Assembly: GCA_964036195.1 (NCBI GenBank)
Contig: OZ038451.1
Coordinates: 16,000,529 to 16,064,528, forward strand
Source: Sphaerolaimus hirsutus
Lineage: Eukaryota > Nematoda > Chromadorea > Monhysterida > Sphaerolaimidae
DNA: 64,000 bases
Reading direction: 5' to 3'
Shown here piece by piece: positions 12,010 to 24,725 of the stretch (positions are counted from its first letter, which is position 1; the number at the start of each line of letters is the position of its first letter). The notes beneath the pieces are model-generated. The model was given only the letters and a program-made list of their open reading frames with translations. It did no database searches and had not been told where the DNA came from. Position numbers and translations under genes: made by a program.

Positions 12010-13244
12010 TTTTTCCAAACAAAATTCGATATAGCGGAGGTGGAATAAATTTGTGAAGATTTTTGTTTGAATTGGCGAGTAGGTAGATAGGTTGAGTGCA
12101 CGTTCGGAACTGCGGTAATATTAGACGAATAGTATTCTTGTGTGCGACCGGGATTTTTCATAATTCGTGAAACGGTGCGACAGTGTGTACTGAAGTGTCT
12201 TTCTTCACACTCTTGCTTCATGTCGCCTTATGTCGGCATTAAGTCACTTTATAAACTGGATCAATGTTTATCACACATGGTATATTTTTTGCAGTGATCA
12301 AAAACATGAACGCTTTTTTTACATTTCGATGACATAACGCTTCTTGCGTGACATTTAGCAATAGATAGAACATTTGGATTGAAAAACTGGGCATAGGATC
12401 AAGGAAGTACCACTGCCTGTTAAATGTCAGCCAAGTAAGAAGTAGGAAGTAATCCGCAGTAAAGTGCAGTTTTTATAGAGAAATTGAAGCTTTGTTTGTT
12501 ATCTGACAGGTGACTTTAACTGTCTGAAATGGTATACGACTTTTTACAGCCCGGTATAGAAAGCCCTGCCAGAGATAAAAGTCCAGTTTATAGGAGACAG
12601 GAATTACCGAATAATCCTACCATCCTTCAGTATTCCCTTAGATTTAATGTAAAAATTTCTGGTTTTGAGACTACAATTCATTTTTCTTCGAAAAACATGC
12701 CTTTTAAAACACAAAAATGGGTTTTTATGTTCATGTATTTCATGCTTCTGTAAACTCTATATAAACTTGCCAGCTTGGATTGTTGTCAGAATCAGTGTTA
12801 AATGTGGGTGTTCCGGATTCGTGACGCAAAGATTTCCCGATTGACCAGGGTACACTTCTTACGCATATCGTCCAGGGGGCAGTCCCAGACCCTGTAAAAT
12901 GCCCTGTAAAATGTCAAATGTCATGCAAAGTGTCAAAAGTGACGGTAAAAGCCCTGTAAAATGACAACCATAGGTAAACACTTTACGTTTACGTATACTT
13001 TGAGAAACGTTCGGTACTTCTAACAACTGTGGTCCATGGACCATGGTGCCTTTTTCTTTGACACTTGCGCCAGGTACATTTGTTTCTACATGCCTGGCAC
13101 TTCTGAAAAATGTCATGAGACACCACATTTATTTAGAGATCACTACTACTGCGTGTACATTTTTGAATTGTGCACTGTATTTGCGCTGGCGCTGGGCTGA
13201 TTGGATTTTTTTAAAGCTTAAACTGGGCCCAGATGACTAGCGAC
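12010..13244. other. Intergenic, no gene seen
   Basis: The only structure noted is a short remnant of the GTCAAATGTCATGCAAAG repeat family at about 12870-12965, beginning CAGGGGGCAGTCCCAGACCC. Other open frames lack recognisable content. Confidence 0.45.
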
Positions 13245-13533
13245 TAGTGACGTAAAAGCGCCAAGGCGCTTTTGGCGCTTGGCATCATCTTCCTGTGGCG
13301 CCATCACCATGAACAGCGCCATGGCGCTTTTGGCGCATGGCGGTTTTTGCGATTGGCGCTATTTTTGCCCGGCGCACGGAACAAAATGCCTGGCGCTAGC
13401 GCCAAAGCAAAAACCGCCATGGCGCTTCTGGCGCTTGAGGCCATTTTGCTCTGGCGCTATTGGCGCTTGACACTGGTGTCAGAAAATCGCCGTGGCGCTT
13501 GGTGCCAAAGTCCTGGCGCTTTTTACATCACTA
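13245..13533. mobile_element. TAGTGACG element with GGCGCC arms, 8-bp TSD
   Basis: The element starts TAGTGACGTAAAAGCGCC and ends in its inverse TTACATCACTA. It is bordered by a perfect 8-bp direct duplication, CTAGCGAC (13237-13244 and 13534-13541). The interior is an irregular run of GGCGCC-containing words in both orientations, so the whole can fold on itself. The open frames on the plus strand here are by-products of this periodicity. Confidence 0.9.
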
Positions 13534-15475
13534 CTAGCGACTAAAGATGGCAAACGAAAATTCGAAAATTTATAACGAATTTTTTTATAACGAATTACAA
13601 ATTTTCGCGTCATCGCATTTCTTAGTTGAGCTGTAACTTTGGATCAATGCCAAAATACCTAGATTCATCTGGATGTATTGTTTAAGCTTTCGTAAACAGG
13701 TCAAAGAGGAAAATTATTCGGTGGCGACGGTTAAAATCCAAAATTTGAAGACATTCTCTAGGTCATTCAACGAATTTGGGAAAATACTGAACCTTATGCA
13801 CTTTCTCAGAGCTTGCCATCGTTACAGAATAAAGGACTACCTACAGAAACTTGAGATCAGTGTATCAAATCAAATTGTACTTTAGTGTCACTTGAATCAG
13901 ACCACGGCATGGAAAATCTATGTGGTAAATTCAACTTATATTAACGTCAATAGGTAACTTCAATTGAACAGTTTTATTCCAAAACTGCAAAATACTCAAC
14001 TTTTCAAAATCGAATTTTAAAGTTTGGCTTGGTGCTGGGCGACAGAGCCCGACCCGCACTTTTCACTTGTTACCGCACTTCTTACCTTACACAATTCTTG
14101 GTTTTTATTGGCTCGGTGCCAATAATGTGATGCAAAAACTGTCATTGTGAAAGGCCACACGAGTAAATACACATAAAATAGTAAACGCTTCTGTGTTTAA
14201 TATTGGATTTGTGATTAAGTCACTCAGTAAGTTTAGTAAACTGACACTATAAAATTATTTACAAAATTTGCGTGTGTCAATTATTATCACTTTTTGACAC
14301 TGGGGAAAGTGCAATACGATTTGGCCGATGTTTAGAAATGAAACAGTTCTAACACAACAAAAACAAGATTGATTCATGCACTCTGTAACTTTTAGACGCT
14401 CAACATCTTTCTACTTTCTGGGTTTTCTATTAAGAAACTCCAGAAAAATTATTGTTTCTAACTAGGTAGCTATTTCAGAAGCAAACCTATCAAAATTATT
14501 ATTTTTTACTGTCTATGATCTTCAAATTTCATTTTTTTGGTATTTTTGGTAACCTTCCTTCCAGTGCGAAAATTGATTTTCGAATAATTTTTTTTTTATT
14601 TTGTCCGAAATTCTTCTAGCCGCGTTAACGGCCACATATCAAGTTTGCATATTAAAAAATTTTTTTCGGGAACTTGAACATACAATTTGAATGTGTAAAA
14701 TGGTTTCAATACGCATCATGCACAGTGCCTTGAATTTGAAAACTGAGAATCTGTGCTCATACTGAATAATTGAAGCGCATTAATTTCCGGGCACTGCAGT
14801 CAGTGCAGTGTCACTTTTCTGCTTTAGATGGACCTTACCCCTTACTTTGCACAGTATGTTACCGTATATTTATGAATCAAGACATGTGGTAAATTCTGGG
14901 CTAAATAGTCCCGTAGTGAAAACCGAGTATTGTGAGCAGCAAAATGCATTACTTTTGGTTGATTATTCCGATGGATATCGTAATTAGCATTAATATGTAC
15001 ATATCTTAACGTGCAAAAGTTGTTTAGAAATGCGTGCAACCTTTGATTCTTACAACTGAACAAATAAATTACACAGGTTGCTGAGTGGAAAATAAATATC
15101 AGTGTTTCCAATTCGCGGTCAAGGTCCTTGACTACATTTAAACAAGTTCAGAGCGCTGATCGCTTGGTGGGCCAAGTGAAAGTTTTTAATATGACACTGC
15201 GGGGAGTCCAGAAACGTTCTCTGAAAGTTGACACAATGAGGAATTGGATACCGGTACACAAATTAGCAGCGATATCGTTCAAAGCGCAAGAAAAAAAGCA
15301 GGATCTTGTGAACCTACCTCTGTATTAAAAAACGTGCCGATTTATTGAAATTCCTTCTGGCTCTATATGTTGCTCTTTTCCTACGTCCATACTTATATCT
15401 GTCTAATTTTTAAGTGTATCCAATTATTACCATCCAACAAAAGAAAAAAATTGCGAAACCCGACAAAGAGAAAAA
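13534..15475. other. Intergenic region upstream of EAF
   Basis: AT-rich sequence with no supported gene. The promoter of the EAF gene should lie near its 3' end, but I cannot point to a TATA box or initiator with confidence. Confidence 0.5.
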
Positions 15476-18400
15476 ATGGCCGAACCCAATCTTGGCGTTG
15501 CTGCTGGGGAATACACCCTCAAATTGGGCGAATCTTTGCTTAAAAAGGATAAAAATACGACAAAAAATAAATTTCATAGGATACAATGCTAGTTACTGTG
15601 GTGTCCGTTTTTATTCCCTTTTCTTGGCACTTTGCCAAATTACGTTTATGTGTGTTCTTACGTGTGTCCCAATTCACGATTTCGACATCGAACAATTCAG
15701 ATTTATCAGAAATCCTGACCTGTTTCTGCTGGATTAACAAAATACCTTTCCGATCCGGCGTACACTGTTAATTTGGTGATACAATGTTCCTTCCAACCGC
15801 GGATACTCACTCACTCGCAATAAAAGTGTCAAAAGCCCGGTCCATTCTGTCAATTAAAACAAAACGTTTTAAAAACCCGCGCAGATGATTTCAAACCGGC
15901 GTCAGCTGAAGGCTGTGAAACTTACATCGCTTTCGGAGAGAAAAATGACGTAACTGTTGTCGTTCCGAACGATTCCGATACACAAGCGGAGCCGAGCCAA
16001 TTGACTGTGTTTAAAGGTTTTTTATTATTTTTATTTATATTTGTAGGTTTTTGAAAAGGTGACACTCGCGGTTTTGTTTTAATCGGAAATAAATATTTTA
16101 GAACGGCGTGGGACAATTTTTAGAAGTGAAAATTTCAATGAAAACGTGAAAAAGTCGATTGTATTTAGTAGAAAAGGTGCAAATGATCACATAGTAGTAA
16201 CTCTCACATTCAACGGTCATAAAAATGACGGCCTGGGGCCAGTTCCGCAAGTGGAAAAGTTAAGAGTTGAGTAAAATGACAAATGACAAGTTATGAGTAA
16301 CGTTAAGAGTTAAGAGTTGAGTAAAACGGCAAATGAATTTGCTCAACTCTTAACTTTTAACTTTACTCTTAACTTATCATTTACCGTATATCCTTGAATA
16401 AGTCCCCAGGGGAGTTATTTTTTCGTCAGCGTTTTTGAGGGGGGAGTTATTCGAGGGGGAGGAGTTATTCAAGGGGGGGAGTTATTTTCTCCTCAGAAAA
16501 CTTGGACTTGGTTCATTGTATGAATGCATTCTGTCAACTCATGTAATCTAGGTATTTAGCAGTTCTATAACAATTAAAAAGTGTGTATACGCTGCAAACG
16601 CATTATGTATCTGCTGTCGCTGCCATACGTTAACATTCTTTGGTATTTTCATCGATCAATTTTGTAGCATATTTTTCACCCAGAGGGGAGTTATTCAAGA
16701 GGGGGAGTTATTCAAGGGGGGAGTTATTTTTTCGTCAGAGGTTTTGAGGGGGGGGTCTTATTCGAGGATATACGGTATCATTTTACTCAACTCTTAACTT
16801 TTCCACTTGCGGAACCGGCACCAGGAAACGCACAAATAATCACGGTTGATGTCATTCAATATTTTTTATGTTTCAATTTTGAAACCGGCCCAGCCGCAAA
16901 ATTGTTCTGGATCGAACTTTTGTCGTGCTTCTCCAAGAATTAAAGAAATAATAATATTTATATTATATAAAACCATGCTCAGGCTCGCTGGCGGATACAA
17001 AAGAGAAGGAGTGTCTGTTGATTTTCGACAAAGATACAAACACGTTCACTCTGGAATTGCTCAGCTCAAATATCAAAGTTAAAAAGACTCGGTCAGTCTT
17101 TGTCGGTTACCCCCAAATATACGAAACGTTGTTTATATACGTGTAAATTCGTTGCGTGCGGCACCCATTCTAGAATAAACAGTAAACTTAACTTACAAAA
17201 TTTATCTCCCCAGTGAGAACTCGACTTGCCCGTAATTTAACTGATTGTAAAAAGATTATTTATAGTTTTGTACCAAATGATATTTCCACAATCAAATTAT
17301 TTTCATTCTAGAGGGGAAGATTCCTGTCAGCCGCTTCTTAAGGCACAGATTGGTGCGCTGCGAAAACGGCACAAAACTGAAGGCTAGTTACTTGAGCGTA
17401 CCGCATTTTGCAATCATTATTTGACTAGATTATGGCTTGGGATGCAATGAGGTATTGTGACCTTTATTGAGTATGATCGAACATTTTATTTGTTATCATG
17501 TCGATCATTATGGATTATAAGATATCTACATTAGGTATGTGAAAAATTTAAGATCGACATAAAAGATGACTTCAAGAATACAACATGGATATCATGTACC
17601 ACGACACAAATGAAGGCTGCTTGATACCATTCTAGAGGGGTATCACCCACTTTTAATTGTATTCAACATGTTCAGTTCTGCGTTTCAATGGGGGTTGCGT
17701 TTGTGTTGTAGGGCGAGGAGTAGGGTTGGGGAACCGAACCGAACCGAGAACCGAGCACAATTTTGGAACCGAGAACCGAGAACCGGAACCGAAAAAAATA
17801 CCCGAACCGGAACCGAGAACCGGCACTTAGACCCGGAACCGAACTAAAGAACCGAAAGAACCGAAATTTTATACATTAATCGGCGGCCGCCCCCCCCCCC
17901 TTCCCGTGTGACAGTAGGAAGATGCATGGAAATGTAACTTCCGGCATCAATTTTTAGTGTGATTTGTAAAAATTTTGCGCGCAAGCGCGCAATTCTTGCT
18001 TCATGTGACAGGCGATTTCATCTCACCGGTCGCGCAGCGTCATGTGTTCAAGATCCCACCTAAAATATGTATTTGTATGTAAAATACATATGAGGTGTCC
18101 AATTCCAATTCTAAACTCTGAAAAGTCCAAAATATTAAAAATTTCGAGTTAGGCCCGGAAACGTCATCTGGGGCTACTTCTGCACATTTTTCATGATTTT
18201 CTGTAAATTTTTTGACCTCACATGCCCATATGGCAAAGTGCCAAATTTGACATTTTTTGGGAAAAATGCAAAAAGTTTGGGCAAGAAGTTGACAAGTCCA
18301 CTTAGTTTTGGGCTAAAACGTGACAAGTCCATCCTCCGCTTCCCTTTTTTTATGGGAAAAAACGCAAGAAATGTGATAAGTCCACTATGGAAACCGATTT

Positions 18401-20676
18401 CTAAAAGGCGACAAGTGCATAAATTTCCCATAAGGCAGCCTCCGCTTCCCCGGGAACGAAAATGTTCTCGCGTGCAAGAAGGCGACAAGTCCATTTCCCT
18501 CCCTGAAACAGTTTTGCTGAAAATCCTCAAAATCCTGAAAATGCTCAAAAATCCTGGATATGTACCTGGCCCCCGAATCAAGGGGCAACATGTGCACTGG
18601 GTTTTGGCCGTCTGGGGCACCTACGCCAATGCCAATGGCGCCATGGCGTGGCGCCTATGAATGGCGCGAGCGCCATGACACCATTCCGTCACTACAGGGG
18701 CAAAATTTTAGGGGGGGGGGGTTGTTTTATGTTGTTTTTCCTTTGTTCAGCTTATTATTTTCTTATTCCCCATTTTTTCATTACCCGATACCCGACTTTT
18801 TCATTACCCGGAACCGAAATTTTTGACAATTTGGACCCGAAAGAACCGAACCGGAACCGAACTTGAGAACCGAACCGAGAACCGGAACCGAAAATTTTGA
18901 GGAACCGAGAACCGAACCGAAATTTTTTAGAACCGAGAACCGGAACCGAACATTTTGAAATTCCCAACCCTAGCGAGGAGGGGTTGTGTTTAGTTTCAGT
19001 TGACTTTTTGAGTTGACGTTTGAATTTTGACCTTTACCTAAAATTACTTTTTGAGGTAATATTTACGCTACAAAAACTTTTTCGATTTATTTCAAAGATG
19101 AACCAAAATGTTTGTGAATAATAGTAAATAAGAATTTCTTTTTTTATATAAAATCTCGAACTACCAAAACATCCAACCCCCTTCCCAGATTTAGACGTGT
19201 CCCCCAGCCACTCGCCGGCGGGAGATGCGAAATCGCCGCCCGCGCACAGCTCCGACTCGGACTCGAGCTCGTCCGACTCGGAGTCGGAATCGGGCAACGT
19301 GTCCGACAGCGAGAAATTGCCCGCAAGTGGCCAAGGTCGATTCGTGTTGTTATGGTGCCCGTGTTTTTTGGAAAATGTAAGCGAGAACGAGAATCGGGTT
19401 TTAGGTGTTTTGTAGGAACGAGTGTCTCATATTCCCAATATACATATTCCCGAAATTAATTCTTTATAATTAGGATTAACGTTTTCTCAAAAAGTAGAAT
19501 TACATCAGAGTCGGACAAATGCTGGAAATTTGAAATGAGGTAGACCCTTGAAACGTTGTAGACCCCTGGAAAAATTTGGTTGGAAACAACAAACGGTGAA
19601 TTTTGAATGGGGTGGAAAATAACGTTTTCTTGAATACCCTTGTATATAATTAGAAAGCGAACCAAAACAAAAAAAAAGAACTCTAAATGTGCGCATGAAA
19701 AATACCCACATACTCAGGGTATTTTTGGTAAACATAAATACTTTTTAACAACGCTGGTGATCAAGCAAAGGTGCAGCAAAGTTCTAATAGGGAAGAAGAT
19801 ATGGATTTCGAAGATGTGCCCCCGATGCAATCCGCTGGTGCTGATAAGCCCTCGGTTTCCAATGTGGCTGGTGGGTCTTTTTGGTTACTTTTTTCTTGCC
19901 TATTTCATTTTCTGATGCGAATGGTAGGATTGTTATTGAAGGTGTAGTGTTTCACTTAGGGTTGGAAAAAAAACGTTTTTTTTTAACTCGATGTTTTTTT
20001 TTAAAAGCTCCCAGATATGACCTAGTGTCAACATATATAGGTATATCAGACACTGGCAATACTCTGTGATGTTAAATATGACCATATAATGGCTGTGGAG
20101 CCATGGGATAGCATTATAAGTGGTGATTTGTGTCAAAAATATCCATTTTTCGTCGACATATCGTACGTATATCGCCTTATAGTCGAATGTTTGTGACTTC
20201 AGGTAAAGTTTGGCACGGAATGGTGATCAAACAAGGTTATAAAAGGAGGTTGTTACTTTGGGAGTGAAGTTACACACTGTGGAGGTACATGGAAGCACAT
20301 TACCTCAATATTATATATTACAGCAACATATGTCGGCTTATTCACCCATGGTAGCACATAGAAATGGATGTTTTGATACTAAAAATGCAACAAAACCAAT
20401 GAAAACAACCACCAATGTCAATTTGTGTGTGAAATTGCGCGCTTGCGCGCAAAAATTTTACAAAATACCTAGTGCTTAGTACTAAAAATTTCGGCCGATG
20501 TTTTTTTTTTAAAAAAAACATTTCGGACGTCATGTTTTTTTTTAAAAAAAAACGTTTTTTTTTAAAAAAAAACGTTAAAAAAAAACATCGGCCAACCCTA
20601 GTTTCACTGTATTTTTACCCACAAATTTGGCACCATTCCAGACGATTTGGCTCTCAGCGACGAGAGTGACGACTAA
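15476..20676 (+). CDS. EAF: ELL-associated factor (EAF family), complete, 7 exons
   Basis: Exons: 15476-15587, 15885-16016, 16983-17091, 17312-17352, 19189-19335, 19766-19870, 20642-20676. The phases agree throughout and sum to 226 residues; human EAF1/2 are about 260-270. The start lies in AAAAAAATGGCC and the N-terminus (GEYTLKLGESLLK) matches the family's LRLGESF. Exon 2 has YDFKPAS and TVFKG; exon 3 has KECLLIFDKDTNTFTLELL and ends NIKVKKTR, the conserved end of the ELL-binding domain. Exon 5 is the Ser/Asp/Glu-rich transactivation segment (SSDSDSSSSDSESES), and the C-terminus DDLALSDESDD matches human DLQLSESGSDSDD. Family members bind ELL and stimulate Pol II elongation in the nucleus. 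Intron 1 appears to use a GC donor. The 41-nt exon 4 is the least certain; it is inferred from phase and a CTAG acceptor. Introns 2, 4 and 6 carry transposons. Confidence 0.86.
16240..16816. mobile_element. Fold-back element with TTAAGAGTTGAG arms, hosting a CCGTAT element
   Basis: The ends are inverted copies: CAGTTCCGCAAGTGGAAAAG on the left and CTTTTCCACTTGCGGAAC on the right. The arms iterate 'TTAAGAGTTGAGTAAAA' and its complement. The centre is filled by a CCGTAT-ended element at 16384-16775 whose arms use the motif 'GGGGAGTTATTC'. It lies in EAF intron 2 (16017-16982). A related end occurs near 27570. Confidence 0.75.
17722..18972. mobile_element. TAGGGTTGG element with GAACCG arms, 8-bp TSD
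   Basis: It begins TAGGGTTGGGGAACCG and ends CCCAACCCTA, flanked by a perfect duplication GCGAGGAG (17714-17721 and 18973-18980). The first ~150 bp iterate GAACCGAGAACCG; the last ~190 bp again carry GAACCG runs. The 0.9-kb core contains a fragment of the GAGGCGTC fold-back family (about 18090-18600) and a worn GGCGCC-type element (about 18617-18696). It lies in EAF intron 4. It is non-coding; a hAT-like non-autonomous origin is inferred from the 8-bp duplication. Confidence 0.9.
19957..20600. mobile_element. TAGGGTTGG element with poly(A/T)-ACG arms, 8-bp TSD
   Basis: The terminus TAGGGTTGG is the same as in the 17.7 kb element and is inverted at the right end (CCAACCCTA). The perfect duplication is GTTTCACT (19949-19956 and 20601-20608). 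The arms, however, are built of 'AAACGTTTTTTTTTAAA' rather than GAACCG. The core is a unique ~430 bp. It lies in the last intron of EAF, 42 bp upstream of the final exon. Confidence 0.9.
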
Positions 20677-22904
20677 AATGCGACTACCTTTTGCATTCTT
20701 CCATGAAATTTACGAGACAAATGGGCAGCTGTGATCACTTTACATTTCCCCTCTAAGTAACCTTGCCAGTTAAGATGGAATAGCGTAGATTTGCACGCAC
20801 AAGATAGATTCAAAATAAAAATGGTGTATTTAGGTGGTGCTTTTCATCGAGAGTTTGTTTGAGAGTATCACTTATCTGCTTTTCTTGACATTGATTTGTA
20901 TATATTGAAGCATGGTCAACTGACATGTGGATTGTGAGTTGTTGTGTAAGTTCTAAGTTATACAACATTACTGGCTTAATTGATATTACACTTTTTGTGG
21001 TGACGGTGGTGGTAAGATACGTTTAGCTATATTTTGTGCGAAACCATAAAAATGATTTTCCAAAAAAAACTCGGTGTAAGTGTTAATTGAACGCTGACCT
21101 CGGTTTTATGTGGATGTAATTTATTTATATGTTTATTGATTTAAAAGCCGTGTTAAATGACGCTATTTATGTCATCATATTTGTTACTGGTTTCGCTAAA
21201 AAGCATATTCTTTGCATATTCTATGGATTTAAAAAAAAATTGACGAAATAATTACCCCCCCCCCCCTCGAAATACCGCCGTCGTTTAATCCCTCAAAATT
21301 TGCCTTATGAAAAAATCAAGCCCTCGGGGGATATTTTGAGGAAATACGGTAATGCAGAATATACGGTATATAATTCTCCGACCGCGGCGTTAGTGTTTTT
21401 TCTTCAAAGCCGAGAAAACCGGGTATTATTCGGGCGGAGGCTGTTGCCGAAGCATTTGCTATCACTTTTCCCTTTTTATTTCCGCAAGTCACTTCCATGC
21501 TTATTATATCATCTGACATGCAACGTAATTCCAAGTTTCATTCCTTCCCTGAGCGCATAATAAATTCACACGACCTAGATGTCTCTGAAAGTCAATTTTC
21601 AATTTTCTCGTAGGTGAAGCCATTAGTCTATTTTACGTGTTTAAATGACTTTTGCGCGGTCTAATTTGCTCTCGCATTTGATCACGTTTGGCTAGAAATG
21701 TTTGTGTTTAATGGACTTCACTGGAAAAGAGTTTTAGCGCGACACAAGTGTGGCACATGGCATGATATAAAATACATAATTATCGCACACACGTTTTTTG
21801 CATTGGGTCATTCTCTATCGAGGCAGTAAATAAGTGGAGGGATTTCATTCATTGTGCAAAATTATCTTCTACAAATATTATTTTGTATTTTTGTATTCTG
21901 TTCATCTAGAGGGGGGGGGGTGATTTTTTCCTTACCTCGCCAAAAGGGGGGGACGTCTAATTCGAGGATTTGCGGTATAAATATTCTGGCGTATTCCAGT
22001 TTAAAATATCAGTGCAGGCGATGTAAATGTCGCCAAACACAAGCCACCAAAAATCATATTATTAAAACAAACACAGATATTTAGGTATTCACGCATTTAT
22101 TTTACTTACCGATCACTTTTGATCTTAATGAAATGAGATGATCATGATGGGGCCCAGGGAAAATCAATCAATATTATAGTCTAGAAGTGTTCGTGTGTAT
22201 ACACCACTAAAATAGGTACAATGCATGGCACAGCCTGCAAGCGCATTCTTATTTGTATACCAGTGTTTACAGCAACAAATACCAGTGACCTCTAGATTTT
22301 TGCCGCGGGAAGGATGCCATTTTGTGTGCGTGTGGTACATTTTTTGTCTTTGCATGATCACGATTTTTTTGCTCACCATTATTTTGGGCTGAAGTGTTTT
22401 TCATTTGGGCTCCTTTCCAAAAATTCGGCTATGAAAGATCTTTTGGATGGAAAGGTTTCAAAATCTTTTTTCAGTGTGTGTTATGTTGTGCTTGCGGTGT
22501 AAAACGCTAGAACTTGACAGGCGTCAAGTGCCCATTGGCGCAACAGTGAAACTTGAATAGGATGTATAATAGTTAAAAAGTAGTTTTATTAGTAAGTTTT
22601 GCATGTCTATTCAAATGTGTTGTAGAATTGTTAGCTGCCTATGTTATAAGAAAAAGAAAATAAGGGTAGTCGCTTATTTACACATAAAGTAAGGTTATTT
22701 GAAATTTTATCTGAAACGCTTTATATTTACATTTTGCACTAACACTTTATATTTACACCCTGCTCTGTAACTAATCCAGAATAAGTAAATATTAGCTTGG
22801 CATTTTCTATCCAATCAATGCGCAATGTTTGGCATTCGTTGATAGGTGTGAATTAGTGATGGGAATGTGCCATTGACACTTCGTTTGTCGGTCAGGTCTA
22901 AGTA
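20677..22904. other. Intergenic DNA downstream of EAF
   Basis: No gene seen. Fragments of CCGTAT-family arms are recognisable at about 21250-21355 (poly-C, CTCGAAATACC, GAGGAAATACGG) and about 21905-21985 (GGGGGG, ATTCGAGGATTTGCGGTA), both missing one end. Confidence 0.5.
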
Positions 22905-23276
22905 CCGTATCACCTCGAATTATGCCCCCCTCGAATTAACCCGCCCCCCTCAAAATGGGCTGGGGAAATCATACCCCCCCCCTCGAAATACCCCCCCGGA
23001 ATGATGTACATCATGTATGCAATGTACATGATGTATTTATTACTGCTAGTTTGCATTACAGCTACACCTGCAGCTACATATAGACTAGTCGGTGTAGCTA
23101 TCTACGTTTTTATGTCCAAATATACCTGTTTGGACACATTTATTACCTGTTATGGGTACGCAAATGGCCACTTTTTACTACAATCCTTACGAAAATTTCT
23201 GACGGAATAATAAACCCCCCTCAAATTTTGCTGGCGAAATGATAAACCCCCATGGGGATATTTTGAGGTAATACGG
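22905..23276. mobile_element. CCGTAT-family element flanked by TA
   Basis: It starts CCGTATCACCTCGAATTA and ends TTTTGAGGTAATACGG, with TA on each side. The arms carry the CCCCCCTCGAA motif and poly-C runs. The core contains ATGATGTACATCATGTATGC palindromic phrases, also seen in the copies at 28.7, 39.3, 41.3 and 43.6 kb, so these form one subfamily. Confidence 0.8.
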
Positions 23277-23723
23277 TATACTATAATAATGCCACAGATA
23301 ATGCTATGCCCTACTTTATCATAGATTATTCCATAAGTCCATTTTTTTATTTTCAATCAGGCAATTATAAGATTGAAGTTATACAATGCGAGGTTATTTT
23401 TACCAAAATTTCTGCAAACAATATGCTAAATGAATATGTTAAATTGCAATAGGGACATTCCCCTGTTGTATCCTTTCTATGGCATAATTTTGGCGGATTT
23501 CCATCACTGGTGTGAATCACTATCATAGGCCACATAAATGGAAACAGCTTTCTGTGATATTTATATTGTAAAATACAAGGTGGTTGAAAAGATGTTGTTA
23601 TTATCACTTTGAATGGGTGTTTTATAAACTGCCCGGTTTTGATTTGGAGAAATATTGTGATGGAAAAATTATTGTCGCATATCGGCGTGATTTTCTGAAT
23701 TACCCTGTACCGTGCGCTGTAAG

Positions 23724-24717
23724 CAGGGTTGGTTTTATAAAAATTATTCGCATACAAATTGTATAAAAATTGTATTTTATTTTCATTTTATTCTTGTTTC
23801 ATTTTATTTTATTCCCAAAAGTCGTTAATAAAATGAAGCCATTTTACAAAATTTTTACAAAAAATAGGAATCATGCATGAAAGGCCAGAAAAATGTTATC
23901 ATTAAACCAATACATGAAAAATCTGGGACAAATTTTTTCAATCACTTCACAAAAGTTGCATGCAGTAGGTATTGTTAGCTAGTAGCATGTGTAAACTTAC
24001 AATTATTGATAACAATGGTTTGCATTTTCAGCAGGAGTGTGCTGGGCACATCTGTAAAATGTCATGCAAGGTGTAAATTGTCATGACAAATGTAAAGTAA
24101 AGTGTCAATTGTGATGCAAAATGTCAAGTGTCATGTCAAATTTCAAGCAAAGTTGCAATTGTCATAACAAATGACATGCAAAGTGTAAATTGTGTATTAA
24201 AATCTTATATTTTTGTATTTATCCAAAGCTTATGTTTTTTAGCCAAAGCTTATGTTTTGTATCCAAAGCTTATGTTTTGTATCCAAAACTTATGTTTTTG
24301 TATCTAAATGTTCACATAAGATTTGCATTAAAAAATAACAAGACTTGGATACAAATCATAAGATTTGGATACAAGTTGCTTGACAAATGAATTTTTAATT
24401 TATATTTGTCATGACAATTTACACTTTACTTTACATTTGTCATGACAATTGACACTTTGCATGACATTTTACATGACATTTGACACTTACAAAGCTTGGG
24501 GCTGCCCCCAGTTCCACCAATAAACGGGTAGAAACTCACTCAACGAGATAAAAAATTTACAAAAAAATATGAATTTTTATACAATTTTACAAAAATTCGA
24601 ATTTTTATACAATTTTTATTTTTATTTTGAAATTTGCGATTTTATTTTATTTTATTTCCTCAATTTTCCATTTTATTTTTATTTTATTTTTTTTCTTCTG
24701 AGATTTTGCAAACACTG
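23724..24717. mobile_element. CAGGGTTGG element with TTTTATTTT arms, 8-bp TSD
   Basis: It starts CAGGGTTGGTTTTATAAA. The right end is a worn inverse (AAACACTG). It is bounded by a perfect duplication GCTGTAAG (23716-23723 and 24718-24725). The arms iterate TTTTATTTTATTT. The core holds a separate repeat of the GTCATGCAAAGTG type (about 24035-24500). A short, uninterrupted relative is at 50528-50800. Confidence 0.85.
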
Positions 24718-24725
24718 GCTGTAAG

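Noticed and set aside
13272-13544. Overlapping 60-90-codon frames, also at 6840-7040, 30765-31260, 36500-37030, 56450-56880 and 57724-58260
   Set aside because: They follow the GGCGCC, GGCACCG or GGCCGCG periodicity, exist on both strands at once, and lie within transposons with readable ends.
19181-19345. Acidic Ser-rich stretch as simple low-complexity repeat
   Set aside because: It has a clean acceptor, fits the EAF phase, uses mixed codons and matches the family's acidic transactivation region.
23365-23757. 130-codon minus-strand frame
   Set aside because: No recognisable domain; it overlaps the left end of a transposon at 23724 and sits in intergenic DNA.
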